Below, in pieces: positions 11,821-24,222 of a stretch of DNA of 64,000 bases. Each line of letters starts with the position of its first letter. The stretch's first letter is position 1. Both the position numbers and the translations under genes were made by a program. Below the pieces are notes generated by a model. That model ran no database searches and was not told where the DNA came from. It was given only the letters and a program-made list of their open reading frames with translations. Source of the stretch: Symsagittifera roscoffensis (taxonomy: Eukaryota; Xenacoelomorpha; Acoela; Convolutidae); NCBI RefSeq assembly GCF_963678635.1, contig NC_087069.1:12406530-12470529 (forward strand), given 5' to 3'.

Positions 11821-14213
11821 AATCAAAGCCGTGAAACCAATCGGCTAATTTTTTATAAGATCAGTATAAAATAGATGATTTAGTTATTTCGATTTTAGCG
11901 ATTTTTCTATCTTCAAATGCTAGCTGCGATAGAGCATTTAAGACTGTAACGTTTTTAATCAGAGGTCGGAAGCTCTGATACATTCAGTTTCAATAGTTTA
12001 ACTTTTCAAGAAGTTTTTCGATATCAGATATATTTAAGCTATCAACTTGCAAAACATATCATACCTTCCTCCTGTCATTCCTATCATTTCCTGAAATTTT
12101 TTAGGTCAATGTTTAAAACGGACAGCCGGTTGCTATTCAAGTAGCACAGAATGCTCCGACCACGGTCATCTTTTAAAATTTCATCAACAGAAAAACAGTT
12201 TTGTCTTCTTTTTTTTGATTCGTTGATTTTTTTTCTGAAACCACTACTATTTCAGATGAAATTAAAGACACTAAAATTTTCTGGGCTTCAATTTATTACA
12301 GGTTTTTCTATATTTATAATTGATGCCTAATTTTTATTCCATGACATCATAGCTTCTAAAAATCGTAAGAAACTAATAACTACTTTGACATGAATTCTCT
12401 TTAGACATGAACATCTCAATTATATCATTTCAAACGACTTATCCAGTATTAACAAGCAATTTCTTTTTTGAACACTTATTTTTGCACACTTCCAAGAAAA
12501 GTTGAAAGATCTAATAAAAGCTTAAAGCAATGACAGATTAAATGAAAACAGCTGGTTGTTTCAGGAAGGTAAGTAGAAATCGAGTAAAAGTCTAAAACAA
12601 AGTTAAGGTCAAATTGATTTCTTTTTAGCGCCATTCTAGAAGGTTCTAGGTATTTGCTTTGAGTAATTCTGCCTTTATGCGGAAAAAAAACGCTAGGTTG
12701 TCTTCTACCGTGACTTTTTTTAATCGGCGGTTAAAAATTCTTCATTTCCTGCTTCAAATATTATTAAAGTTCATTTTATGGCACAAATGATTTTCCCTTT
12801 GAAGTTTAAGATTTCAAATTTATTTTTATGATCTTATCCAAAATCTTCGAAGCAGATTTATCCTGCCTTGGGCTATATTTTAACGGTCCTCCTAATTCCA
12901 ACCATAGCAAAATAGAGTTCTTTTTGAAATTAGTTCATATTATAATTAGATTATCAAATAAGTCACTTGAAACCATTTTCTTTGATTATATCTTAGAATA
13001 TGAGACTCTAAAACACCAATATTTTGCTATGAACTACTGAGTATATGTGACGCATTGAAACATGAGAGTTCAATAAATTAAATCAAGAAAAGCATTAGCA
13101 CCCTTTTGTATAGCTCCACCTCAAGATTTGAGGTACTTTTTATGGAACTTATTTTACTGTTGCTAATACAGGCCCTACCTATAACAATTGCCCCACAACA
13201 TATATGCAAGCGAATATTTTCTCGTCAAAATGAGATTATTATTCCTGCAACAAATTTGAGAAAATATGTTCAAAACGAAAAAAAGATATAAGAATTTTTT
13301 AGACCTTGTTGATCATACTCAAGGAAAAATCAAGGAAGTTCTTTTTTTTCATAGGCATGTTTTTCATGTAAATAAATTCATCGCCATTTAGAAACTCACA
13401 TCAAAACCAAAAGACACTTCCAGTTAACATTTTTCAGCGTTCGTTTAATAAAAACTATTTGCTAAAAGAAAGTGTTTTTAAAAAAAAAAATCAAAAAGAA
13501 ACAAAAATTACGATTCATGTTTCAACTTATGATAAAGCTAAGGTAAACCGTTAAAATGGCACTTTGAACTTAACTTGAGCTTTTTAGGCAAAATTAGGGT
13601 TCAACACGTTTTACGCTATTTTGTGTCATGAAAAAGACTCATTATACCAGAAAATTTTTCTCTTATCTTTACAGATTTTGTCTGACTTTGAAAAGTTTAA
13701 GCCCACACAATTGTTTGGCCGAATTTTATGTACTTGATAATTCAGGGATAAAAACTGGTTCTCAAAACAATTGAAATTTTTCAGCGCATGAACCTAAGGC
13801 GCGCCAAGCTAAACCACTGATAACGTTTTCGCAAAAACTAAAAATTTTCAACAAACGAATTCATTCATTTTGGGAAATTGAATTTTGAGAAGATGTTTCA
13901 AAATTGGAATCGGAAAAATTTGATGCCAAACAAGATATAATTGTTTTCTGTCGAGACACTAGAACGAACATATCAAAATCAATGCTAAAAAATTTGAGGC
14001 GAAACGAGGCAAAAAACGCGCATGTCTTATACAAGAGAAAAACTCGAAACATTCAAATTTTTCTGGATTAGATAACATATTTGCAGTTGCCCAAGTGAGC
14101 CCAATTAATCGGTTAAAGAAACCGTCGGCAATTTAAAAAGCTGAACTCAAGAAATCTCGAACCGACATCATGTGCAGGATAAAATCTGAGAGCGACTTAT
14201 GTAATGGGGCTAA
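11821..14213. other. Non-coding 3' part of duplication copy A
   Basis: AT-rich sequence with no supported gene. It aligns in blocks with 24540-26840. Open frames at 12828-13040 and 13106-13291 are broken by indels and stops in the paralogous segment, which argues against coding. Confidence 0.6.
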
Positions 14214-14560
14214 ATGCGCAGCCAAGATCTTATCGATGCCTTTTCAAAATGTCATTTGATCATAGTTTGCACTGAAAAACACAATTGCACAGAACATTGC
14301 AGAAACTGCGAATTGACGCGTCCGTTGGAATTGACTGAAAATAGTAATTCGCCTTTGAATGAACTGGACGAGACGTCAGGGAGCTACAAACTTTTATTGT
14401 GCTTGGCAGAAACTCGATTCGTCAGCCTCCGGCTGAATGACAGTTTATACAGCCGGAAAAAATTGCTTCAATTCTTTTCGACTGACCCGAATTTATTAAT
14501 GTTGTTTTTTATAGCAACCTTTACTGTAGGGTCGAAATCCTGAGCTGCATTATTGAAGCA

Positions 14561-14764
14561 TTGAAACAGAACTTTTATATCGCTATCAAGAATTTGGGAC
14601 ATTGTTTTCGGCATTTCAAGGATGAGTTCCATTTAACCAAAAACATTTTTTACAAAGATGAGATGGTAGTGCCAACACAACAACGAGCACCTATTAAGAT
14701 TAAATCGCACAAAGGACATTCCGGATTGCTTAAAATCAAGTGTTTTGCTAGCAACTACTTTTAG
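14561..14764 (+). pseudogene. Decayed LTR-retroelement integrase zinc-binding fragment
   Basis: The frame ends in about 40 residues that read like the H2C2 zinc-binding head of a Ty3/Gypsy integrase: an F-Y-K-D-E-M-V-V-P stretch, a short helix, then H-K-G-H-S-G-L-L-K-I-K. In this family the histidine pair precedes two cysteines and the catalytic core. Here the frame stops before either appears, and no D-D-E core is visible downstream. A slightly more GC-rich open stretch at 14214-14543 could be the remnant of the preceding region, but I cannot recognise a domain in it. The piece is unrelated in sequence to the two large retroelements at the right of the window. Confidence 0.5.
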
Positions 14765-15480
14765 AGTCCGCACTTGAATCATCAGAATCAGATCACGGCA
14801 GCTAATTGAAAAGAATGCATCAGTCGGATAAGAAACTAAAATTAGTCATTCTGGAAACCGACGTAACGCAATGATAACTAACGAAAAAATATGATCAAGT
14901 TTCCAGGTCAACCTGCTCACGAAACCAAAATAACGCAATGAGAACCTACCGAAAAAATTTATCAAGATTCTGGGAAAAACCTGATCAAAATCTACAATGA
15001 GATTTTCCGGGGTTATTTGCACTGAACTTTTTCTTAGGCCACAATGGTTCAGGTAACGTTTAAAACGACAGCAAATGACGACTCGAAATTTGTGGAAAAG
15101 CTATTGTCATCAGAATAAGAAAAAAACTGGAAAATCTGGAAAAAATATATAAACCCGATGTCTTTTAAAATCCAAAACGCCCTGAAATATAGGTTGCTCC
15201 TACAACCCCTCCAAGTTTAGGGATTAAATAAAGGCGGGGGTTATCCACGTCCTTACATTTAATTATTTCTCTTTCTCACACACCAATATAACCCCACCTT
15301 ACTACTCTTGCACTTACATTCTCCCTTGAATGAACCCCTGTCTCAACTTTCCTCTAAAACTTGGAGGGGTGTTCAGAGGAATAATTATTTATATATTTAT
15401 CTATGCGCTGGTTATCGAGCAAAAACTTCGACTCTAAATCTACTTTGGAAAAAATACTTATGAAATTTAAGACTATTTTG
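14765..15480 (+). mobile_element. Possible LTR remnant of the decayed retroelement
   Basis: Downstream of the integrase-like fragment lies a stretch with a perfect 14-bp inverted pair, ACCCCTCCAAGTTT (15205-15218) and AAACTTGGAGGGGT (15357-15370). They flank GGATTAAATAAAGGCGGGGG, which contains an AATAAA signal, and a C-rich tract. This fits a retroelement 3' end, but no second LTR is present to confirm it. Confidence 0.3.
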
Positions 15481-15769
15481 TATGGATTTTACTACGATGG
15501 AGGGAGAGTTTTATCCCCAAAAAAAATAAAGCTCGAGGGACTGCTGACAAGATAAATGATGTGCAGACCAGGATAGCGGTCGAAAAGTTTGCAGACAGGG
15601 TACAAAAAATGAGGATAAAAAACGGTTTTCACGAGGAGATGAATGGAAGAGTGCGTGAAGAGGAGAAGTGAAGTGCACCAGAAAGGACTCTCTGTTTGAG
15701 AGTATTCATTTTGACGGCACGAACTAGAAAAAATTTGTTCGATAGAAAGAAAAAATTTTTTTGCGAAAA

Positions 15770-15885
15770 CTTTGACATTGAGGAAAAGAGAATCAAAGGG
15801 TATCAAGTTTTGCCCACCAAACACGATTTGCTTTATGGTCTTAGGCCTACTGTGATCAGAAAAAAATCAATAATTATTGTGATAA
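15770..15885 (+). repeat. ~110-bp duplicated segment, copy 1
   Basis: From GACATTGAGGAAAAGAGAAT onward about 100 bp match 17211-17312 with only a few substitutions. The plus frame is open in both copies, so this may be a fragment of an unidentified transposon ORF. The surrounding sequence does not match. Confidence 0.75.
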
Positions 15886-17210
15886 ATATGCTGTTTTTGA
15901 AATTCTAAAAATAATGTGGGAAATAAAGTTGAAAAATCAAAGCAATTTAACGAATCTACATTATGGAATGCTTAGAGTTAATTTAAAAAATTTAAGGCCG
16001 ATGAGCTGACTTTGGCAAATCAATTCAAAACCATACTGTGGCGCTGCTATGCTTTGATCCAAAAAAAGTTCCGAAAAGGATGCTGATCACCGTTGAAAAT
16101 CCAATACTTCTGATTGCAGCTATACAATATCAGGAAATGGGAGTTCTGATCACTATGATCTATTTGTTCAGTCAAGCTCAGAATCAATATGGGACACAAA
16201 TAAAAAAAAATAAAAAAAGAAGTTTTTTTAAACAATAACAACAAAATAGAGTTTAATTGGGGCCTATACAATCTTAATATAGTAAGTTTGGCCAGATTTG
16301 AACATAAATTCAACAAATGCAGAATAATCTTCAATCTTTTTCAATGAATTTTAATTGAAAACATAAATTTTACCATAACTAGTCAAAAAACACAATTTTT
16401 TGGCAAATCATAGATTAACAGTGAAAAAGAGATGTACTTAAAAAAAATTCTTAAAAGAAATCAAGACTTGAAAACCGAATGCATTTTAACAACTCAACTA
16501 AAAAACAATTATCAAAAGGCATTTCCATACAACACGAAAGATCTACGCAAATGTAATTTATGAGGAAACATCAAAAACGACCAATTTTTTTTGATGTGAT
16601 TTTTTTGAAAATATAAAAGCATCTGAGAACACAAACGACAACAGAAATTAATGCATTAACCGCTGAAGAATTATTCTTTTTTTTCCATTGGTCCAGAATT
16701 GGCTTTAATTTTTAACGGATCATGAGATTTTTCAAAAAAGAAAACAACCTCAGATTCAACCTTTCTCGTTGATTTTGAGGCAAAAACCGTTTGATGAAAT
16801 ACCGAGAATTTTGAAAAAAAGTGAGGATTATAATGAAACCAGAAATAATTTTTTTGAAAACATTGGGCCCCAATACCCACTATTATCTTTAAAAATTTTT
16901 GGAATTACCCAAAAAAAAGCACTAAATGAAAATGGCTAGATAATTTTTTTGAAAAGTTTTTGAAAATATTAGGCCTGGTTGTTTTCCCCAATACTTAGTA
17001 AAGTTTTCAAAAAACTTGTAAACAAATTTTTTACTCACAGTGTCGCAAGGTTGCTGAACTTGTCACCGTACATAAGCACGCAATAAAAGGTAGCAATTAA
17101 CGACCTATTTCAATTCTGTCATTTTCTGGTAAACTGTTCGAAAAAACAATCAAGAAAGCGCTCAATAATTTTAAATCCAAAAACAGGACTTTATCGATCC
17201 CTTATTTAGG
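15886..17210. other. Non-coding
   Basis: AT-rich with long A and T runs. No gene, structured RNA or repeat with a clear boundary was found. Confidence 0.55.
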
Positions 17211-17312
17211 TGACATTGAGGAAAATAGAATCAAAGGGTATCAAGTTTTGCCCAGCAAACACGATTTGCTTTATGGTCATAGGCATATTGTGATCAGAAA
17301 AAAAATAAAACG
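17211..17312 (+). repeat. ~110-bp duplicated segment, copy 2
   Basis: Second copy of the segment at 15770-15885, separated by about 1.44 kb and in the same orientation. Confidence 0.75.
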
Positions 17313-17969
17313 AAAACTAATTTTATTTTGTTATTTAGGCTGAACTAACGCTTTGTTTTGAGACCCGTGAAATGTGGCAATTCTCCTTCAGAATCAAAAC
17401 CTCAAATTTTTCAGTTGATTACTAACTCAATCAATTTTTCAGATATAATAATGATATTTAGAAGTTTTAGAACCTCATATACATGTAGCTCAAACAAGGA
17501 AAATACTTTTCGTTTTGTCCTAAAATTTTTATTTCTCCAATTTTTCCGCTTTCAAATTATTCACAAGAAAAACTCTGCTGAGGTTGTAAAACATTTAACA
17601 GGGTTTCAATTGCAGTGCCATGAACCAAATTAGCATACTGCTAAATGGAATTAATTGCTAACTCAAAAGCTTGTGGAAGCATTTTTCTACACAGAATTTC
17701 TTTTGTTGTGTAAAACCCAGATAATTTTTTTTACATTTTTAATGCTTGCTTCGATGTTTTCAAGAAAATTGAGATTTTGATCAACGATTTTGTAATTTAA
17801 TTTTTTTTTGTTTGGGAAAATAATTGTTCTATTTAAATTGCGGGCTTTGTTTTTCTCTACTTTCAACCATAAACTGAATTTTATCCGCATTCAGTGTCAT
17901 TGTATTCGCTGCCTGATAATTTTGGTACCTGATTTTTCAGTGCATTCTGATACTTCTGGAAAAAAAAAC

Positions 17970-18520
17970 TTTAAAGTTTTTTCGAAGTTTTTTGAAAGTT
18001 CGCCATGAAAGTTTGTATCATTAGCCACAAAACGATTCCACGTTCTGTACTGCTTCAGAAAAATCATTTTAGATAGAGCGAAAAAATACTCAGTCCAAAT
18101 ACTGGACCTTGTGAGACGGTAGTATTCACCGGGCTTAAGTTCACCAGAATACCTTGATGACAAACAAGCTAAAACCTTGATAAGTAAACGGTTTCTAGTA
18201 GAGAGATAGGGTTTTATGAGTGAGTGAAGAGGGCCCTTTAAGCTAAAAAAAATGACATTTTGCAATTAAAATAGAATGATCAACTGTACTAAAAACTTTG
18301 ATCAGATCTAAGAATATACACCAGAATTTTTACTGTGTTTGCCCTCTAAAATGTAGTCTAAGAGATCGACAATGGAATCAGCTAAAAGTTTGTTCTAATA
18401 ACCAAAATATTGGTTATTATAATGGTTATCTGAAGCAGTACAGAATGTGGAATTGTTTTGTGGCTAATGATACAAACTTTCATGGCAAATTTTCAAAAAA
18501 CTTCGTAAAAATTTTATCGA
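17970..18520. mobile_element. Foldback element with ~90-bp inverted arms
   Basis: The left arm (about 17970-18059) and right arm (about 18429-18520) are reverse complements. The inner part of about 57 bp, for example TTTGTGGCTAATGATACAAA on the right, has only two or three mismatches. The outer part, with CTTTCAAAAAACTTCG-type sequence, is more diverged. The roughly 370-bp centre has no transposase. This is the structure of a foldback or MITE-type non-autonomous DNA element. Target-site duplications could not be identified. Confidence 0.75.
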
Positions 18521-19561
18521 AGCTCCAATCGTTTTTTACTTCGTAAAAACTTCGTAAAAAATTTTAAAAAACTTCATAAAATTTTTGAATGTTTGAAGAT
18601 AAAAATTTACAATCCTTTTGTAAAGCTGCAGAACACTTCAGCTAAAAAAATTGCCCTTTTCTCATTTGATTTTTTTAACAATTCGTCTAAAACAACCAAA
18701 CTCAAGCCTAAGAATTGAAATTTTTGTGTAGGAAATTTTGTAATACGGTAAGATTTAGAATACGATTTATACGACTTCATCATACGGTCAAATTGGGTCG
18801 CCTCAAGAAAACTAATGATAGAAGAGACACTGCCTGACATTCCAAAAAATGTTTGATTCAGAAACTTGATTCAGAAAATTTTTACTTAGACTTGCCAAAG
18901 TTACTGTAAAAAGCAGTTTTCAAAGTTAAAATACGCATATAAATACTTTTTGGCTAGTCGGTAATTATATTTTTCCGTCGATTTTATAAGGCAAAAGTTT
19001 TTTCTAATCTCCAGACAAGATTCAGCTGATTTTGCCTAATTTTGCTTAAATTTGATATAACAAAAAACGAAATCGATCAAAAGTTCGATTCTTTCAATTA
19101 GATTTGGGTTTTCCAAACCAATTCTATCATTGATTTTTTGATGGAATTTCAACCCAAGTTTACTATTAATAGTTTTACAATCAAGGCAGCAAAGCCAGAG
19201 TATGAAAAGCCAATGTCTGGAAGCTCAAAAAATGCTGAGCGAATACTGCTGCAAATTAACTGAACGATGCATTGAATCGCATTTTTTTAATCAGTTGGTT
19301 CTGAAATCATATTATTTCTAGAATAACTTAAGTCAGCACGTGAACTTTTATCAACAAAGTATAATACCAACAGTTTATTACAGTAACTGTTGAAAGACAT
19401 CAAAACCTTCGCGTTTTTCTTTGTGCTTATATCAGAACTGGTTTCTTCTTTGCAGAACAAAAGTAAGCTGAGGCTATATAACTTTCTTCGTCCAATTGAC
19501 ACAATCTAATTTTTAAAGTTTTTTTATAATTTTTTTATTCATTTGCATAATATTCCTCGAA
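18521..19561. other. Non-coding upstream of ARM-TIR gene 2
   Basis: AT-rich and without supported genes. The first ~70 bp contain degenerate CTTCGTAAAAA repeats next to the foldback element. The promoter of the second ARM-TIR gene should lie near the right end, but no element is distinctive. Confidence 0.5.
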
Positions 19562-20624
19562 ATGGCAGCTTCTAGTTCTTCTTGGCTATCCGAAACAAGC
19601 AACATTCTCATCGTTCTGGGACACCATGAAAATGAAATGAAAACAATATCATGTTTGATGAGTCTGGGAGAAAAATTTGACTCCCTTTCAAAGTCAGAAA
19701 ACAAACAGGAATTCGACCAATTTATCGTGGACCTGATTACTTGGGGTTTCGTTGCGCTATTGAAAGAAATTCTAAAAGAAAAAACTTCTGCCTTACTTAA
19801 ACAAATTATTTTGGATTTACTAGTCAAAATTACGGGCATCAGCAGAAAGTTCTGCATAAATGTGATTGACAACCATTTCTATAATTTTTTAACTTATAAC
19901 CTCAAATTGAAAACCTTTCAAAAAAAGTACACAAAAAGCGATGAAAAAGAAGAAAAGATCTGTGATCACATAAGAAAAGTTCTCATAATTTTACGGAACA
20001 TCTTTCGCAATTGTCCCGAACTGCGCATTAGCTTTTGCAAAACGAATGTAAAACACACTCTTAGAGAACTATTGGAAGCTGATAGTGATGATGAAATTAA
20101 AACATCTGCCCTTTTATGTTTGTCGTACGTAGTCGATTTCGAAGCTGACGATGATTTGCATCTTTTAACCCTACAAAAAACACATTTAGACTTTTTGTTT
20201 CAACTGGTTTTGCCAAACATTCTTCGAACCTCTGACCGTTTATCATATAAAAGTTTTCAGATCGACGAGATTATGGAATCACTTTCAATTTTTTCACGGA
20301 ATTCCCAAACTGCAACAGAACTTATAAAACAAGGCATTATTTCGATCTGTGAAACTTATGTGGAAGAGTTTGGTTTCCTTTTAAACGAATCAATCACTAG
20401 TTTTTGCAGATTCCAACGCACCGCAAGACTGGCTTTAAGCGTTTTAAATCAGATAAGTATGATCCCAAGATCAAGTTTCTTGTTCAATACCGAAGCTCCA
20501 ATGGTCAACTATGAAACAAACTCCAGTGAGATCGAGACATTCGATAAAAACGCCGCCATTGATGAAAGCTGCTTAGATATACCTGCACAATTGGAGGATA
20601 TTCTAATGCAAGGAGCTCAAACCG
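19562..20624 (+). CDS. ARM-TIR protein 2, exon 1 (armadillo-like helical region)
   Basis: The exon encodes 354 residues from ATG at 19562, paralogous along its whole length to the exon at 7182. The most conserved part is C-P-E-L-R followed by A-L-L-C-L-S-Y-V-V-D-F-E-A-D-D-D, where many DNA differences are at third codon positions. That suggests purifying selection. The central loop differs in length and composition, being Lys/Glu-rich here. The frame would stop at TAG 20627-20629, but the donor-like G|GTTAGG at 20625 matches the paralogue's site and, spliced in phase 1, joins the exon at 23414 in frame. The spliced product would be 623 residues, probably cytosolic. The ARM-like assignment rests on helix pattern and is less sure than the TIR. 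Confidence 0.82.
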
Positions 20625-23413
20625 GTTAGGCTCCTTATTTCTCAATTTCAAGACAAAACTTTGTAATTTTGATGCCTCGAACCTACATTATTTTCAGCAA
20701 AAACAAATAGAACAAGTTTTTAAGCATGTTCTTTTTCAAAAATATGACGATGGCGCAATGAATTAGGTCAATTATGAAAATATACAGTGATTTTAGAGAG
20801 CTCGAAAAATCAATTTGGTCGATGATAACCGAAAGATTGACAAAATTTTCAAAAACCAGATTAGATTTGTTTAGAATGAAACTTTTCCGCATTGACGAAA
20901 ATAGTTTCGGATTGCTTTAAAATTGATTTTAAATCGATTTTAAATTAATCCAATTCGATTAAGAATGTACGTTTTACGAACTCAAATAGATTTTAAATCG
21001 ATTTAGTTTGATCTTTTTTTGAAAAACTGGGTTGAATTAAGTGTCTAGGAAATCGATTTAAATCGACTTAGATGGATTTTCTGAGTGACTAAAGTCCATC
21101 CTGAGCTCACTTTAATCCATCCGAAGCTCAATTAAATCCGTTGTAAATCAACTTAAATCGGCTTTTCTCGAAAACTTTGATCCAATTAAGTGTCCATAAA
21201 ATCAAAATTGCCCTCCAATTGCAAATCGCATTTAAAATTTTGAGAGTGACTAATCTTGAAAGCTAAAAAAAAATCAGAGAGCCGAGAACAACTGGTAAAC
21301 AGTTTTGTAGAGGATTGAAATTAAAAATCGTTTTCCTGATTTTTTTTAGCTGTTTTAGATAAAACTACTGTAACTTCATCCTTCATCTTATTCAGCAAAC
21401 ATTTCCGTTTAGAAAATTTAACAATATTAAGAGACCAAACAGTGCATTTTGTGAATTGTAAGCGAATTGCGCAACAGGCCAATAACAGAAATGTTGCAGA
21501 ATCCGCAGTGTTGCTATTTTTTTTTTGATCTTTGTTGCTGTTTTGGATTCCAAGGCCAAATCGCTAAAACACTGCATTGCTCAAAGTCACCCCAAAAACA
21601 GGCAGCTTTGCGGAGACCGCAACAAAATTTGCGGTTTCCAAGAAGATATAATAATATATGTGTTTAATAAATTTAAGCTGTCTTGGAGTTCGCAAATTTA
21701 GGAGATATTCGCAAATTGAAAGCGGATTCCGCGACTTGTAAGCGGAATCCGCAATTGGTTTGCTGAAACCGCACTAATTTGCAGAGTCCTTTTAAATTTG
21801 CGGAATCCGCTTAAGTTTGTTGGACGAAGCCACAAAAATTTTGTAAAAGGAATCCATTTACATTTTGGAACAAAATTATGCGCGTACCCAGTGAAAAGTT
21901 TGGCCTGGTAATGGAATTGGGAAGAAAAATTGCGCTAAGTCTGCTTTTGTCTCTCAAATTTGATTACCTCAATGGGTGATCATAGGGATCAATTGTAGAG
22001 CGGTGGAAGAGTCAGGAGTTTTAAGAGTCCGAAATTCGGTAGTTTTGGCCTATTTGAAATTGGATACTAATGCCAATAGTACAAACTTAATGAAAATGTT
22101 TCGATTGCTGATGAAAGTGAAATACGCTTAACATATCAGAAAAGTGTTTGACTTTGAAGGCAAATTCAAAAGTAGCAGCCACTTTTTCTGGTGCTGGCAA
22201 CAAAGGTTGGTGGAACTTCAAAATTTTTTGCAGATTGAAAACTTCAAAAGTGTTCCCAGTTTTAATTATTAAACTAGAACTTTCGATATCCTTATCATTG
22301 TTGGACTGACAACTGAGAGTAAAAAGAAGCTTAAGCTTCAAATTTTTACATTTTTTTGTTACTTCTTTCACGCAAAGTCTGATAACAAAATAGGTCATCC
22401 AAATGAGTTGAGTGATAGAACTTATGAAAGCCTTTTCAGTCTTTGAGTTTTACTATGGTGCTCAAAGTATTTGCAGAGAAAAAATGTATCCTGAATTTTT
22501 GTTCCGATCACTGACCACTGAAGTGGGGAGGAGTTTGTACTCGGTTCTTTTTTAGTTTCTTTTTGTTCCGACCATCGAGAATGGGGACGAAGTTTGTATT
22601 CGGTTGTGTTTTATGTTTTTCTTTTTGTTTTCTTTGCAAAATGAGCCACCACAAATAGTATTTGGACCGGATTGAGTAATAAATCATATAAAGCCCTTTT
22701 AGTCGTGATTTGAACGACAATAAACTATTTTCGAAAAAGTTTTCCCCGTGTCTAGAAAAGCCGGTTTGAAATTTTCAATTTTTGTCTAATGTCGAGGGAG
22801 GGAGCAAGCTTAAAATAGCTTATTTATGTTGAATTTAAGACTTCAAATTTTAGTTTTACTCAAATTAAGTTAATTTATATAGTTTTTAGCTTCTCTTAAA
22901 AATCAAAAGCTGAAAATTGAAAAAGTTTCCTATTACTTTTTCTCAAAAGTTGTTATCCAATTTGCTTACTTTGAAAAGTACCGGCTCTCCTTGTTTTTCT
23001 TCTTTCTTTATATCCACGCAATATCAGGTATCACAAAACAATTTTCGGAGACGGTTGAATGATATATCATATTAAAGCCCGTGCAGTGCTGATTTGAACC
23101 CTAGTAAATAAAAAAAACTCGATTTGGTCTAATTTCGAGAGAATAACACAAACCAACGTTGAACTTTTCTGCAATTTAGCTCCTTCTTGACAACAAAAAC
23201 ATCATATAAAAACCAAAACAAAATCGGAAAAAAACTGAAACGAAAAAGGTTTGAAAAACTTTGTTTTTTTTTAAATAATTTTTTAAGAAAAACTGTTAAT
23301 AGGATGCGTATTCTGCTCCTACAATCAACCATATCTATTTTTTTGCCATGCATTTGTTCAGATCCGCTGAAAGTTGAGAGAAACAAAAGTATCACAATAT
23401 AGTTTTGTTTCAG
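20625..23413 (+). other. Intron of ARM-TIR gene 2 with low-complexity inserts
   Basis: A 2,789-bp phase-1 intron from GTTAGG to TTTTGTTTCAG. It contains a cluster of AAATCGATTT-like palindromes (about 20920-21070), a cluster of GCGGAATCCGC/GCGGATTCCGC words (about 21490-21810) and a diverged tandem pair at 22501-22605 sharing GTTCCGA and a TTTGTA-TCGGTT block. No coding sequence is supported inside it. Confidence 0.65.
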
Positions 23414-24222
23414 ATGAAACCCGTTGGAGCTTAAATGAAAACTGTTTCCATCATTCAAATGAAAGTGATTGGACTAATTCTGATGTAGATGAAGACAAGG
23501 ACAAAGATAATCACGAAATTTTGGAATCTCATTCATTGAGAAGTATAATCGGTTTTTACAAATCTTGTAAAGAATTTCATCGAGCTTCTTACCTTGCATC
23601 GACCTTGAAACCAATGACTGCAAAACCAAATACTGGTAATGTCGCTAATAAAACTGATGGCAAAACTAACTTCCAATTCAAAAAAACTAATGAAGGTGAA
23701 ACAAGTCATAGCGGACGAAGCGTTTCTACAGTTACTGACGGCAACTGTCAACAGAATGGTTTTAAATTTAAAGTTGGAGAAAATACTTTTGCGAAAATTG
23801 ACCAACATTCAAAGGAGCATATAATGATCAGCTACTGTCATAAACAAAAAGATCTAGCTCATAAATTGGTACCTCGTCTACGAAAAAGTGGCTGCAAGCA
23901 AATCTGGATAGATTCCGAGAACATGCACAAAGGCAAAGGTATTCTTGATGAAATGGCGGACGCAGTTGATAATGCATCAGTTATTGTCTGTTTGCTATCA
24001 AACGATTATTACTTGAGCGAAAACTGCATGTCTGAAATCAGGTATGCTAGAATTAAAAAGAAAACGATAATTCCAGTAGTTGCTGAAGACATTTTTATGC
24101 CAGACAAAGTTCTTCTCTTGTGCATCGGTGACAAATACCGCTTTGATTTATCAACGGATGCCCGATTTGCCCTCACTTATCCTTTACTGGAAGAAAAACT
24201 TAGAGCAGAAAAACTCCTATAA
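23414..24222 (+). CDS. ARM-TIR protein 2, exon 2 (linker and TIR domain)
   Basis: The exon starts in phase 1 and ends at TAA 24220-24222. It encodes a linker of about 133 residues, some 47 longer than in gene 1 and with an acidic D-K-D-K-D run, then a TIR domain at about residues 489-623. The TIR keeps H-I-M-I-S-Y, W-I-D-S-E-N-M-H-K-G-K-G, V-I-V-C-L-L-S and S-E-N-C-M-S-E-I-R-Y. The candidate catalytic glutamate is at about residue 562. The TIR coding DNA is far more alike between the genes than the linker: from the H-S-K-E-H codons for roughly 60 bases only two bases differ. As in gene 1, the expected role is a cytosolic signalling or NAD+-cleaving TIR protein controlled by its helical N-terminal part; this is inferred from architecture. 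Confidence 0.88.

Larger units (their letters stand above)
7140..14060 (+). repeat. Segmental duplication, copy A (ARM-TIR gene 1 and its 3' flank)
   Basis: This block aligns collinearly with 19520-26840. The two gene starts are 12,380 bp apart. Shared landmarks outside the genes include GTATTCAGACC after the TIR exon (near 9831 and 24378) and the segment with CTTCGAAGCAGATTTA (near 12846 and 25763), followed by TCAAATAAGTCACTTGAAA in both. Copy A carries about 1.66 kb extra between the TIR stop and those landmarks, which matches the three dispersed repeats at 10210-11820. The insertion therefore followed the duplication. Non-coding parts have diverged far more than the exons. Confidence 0.85.
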
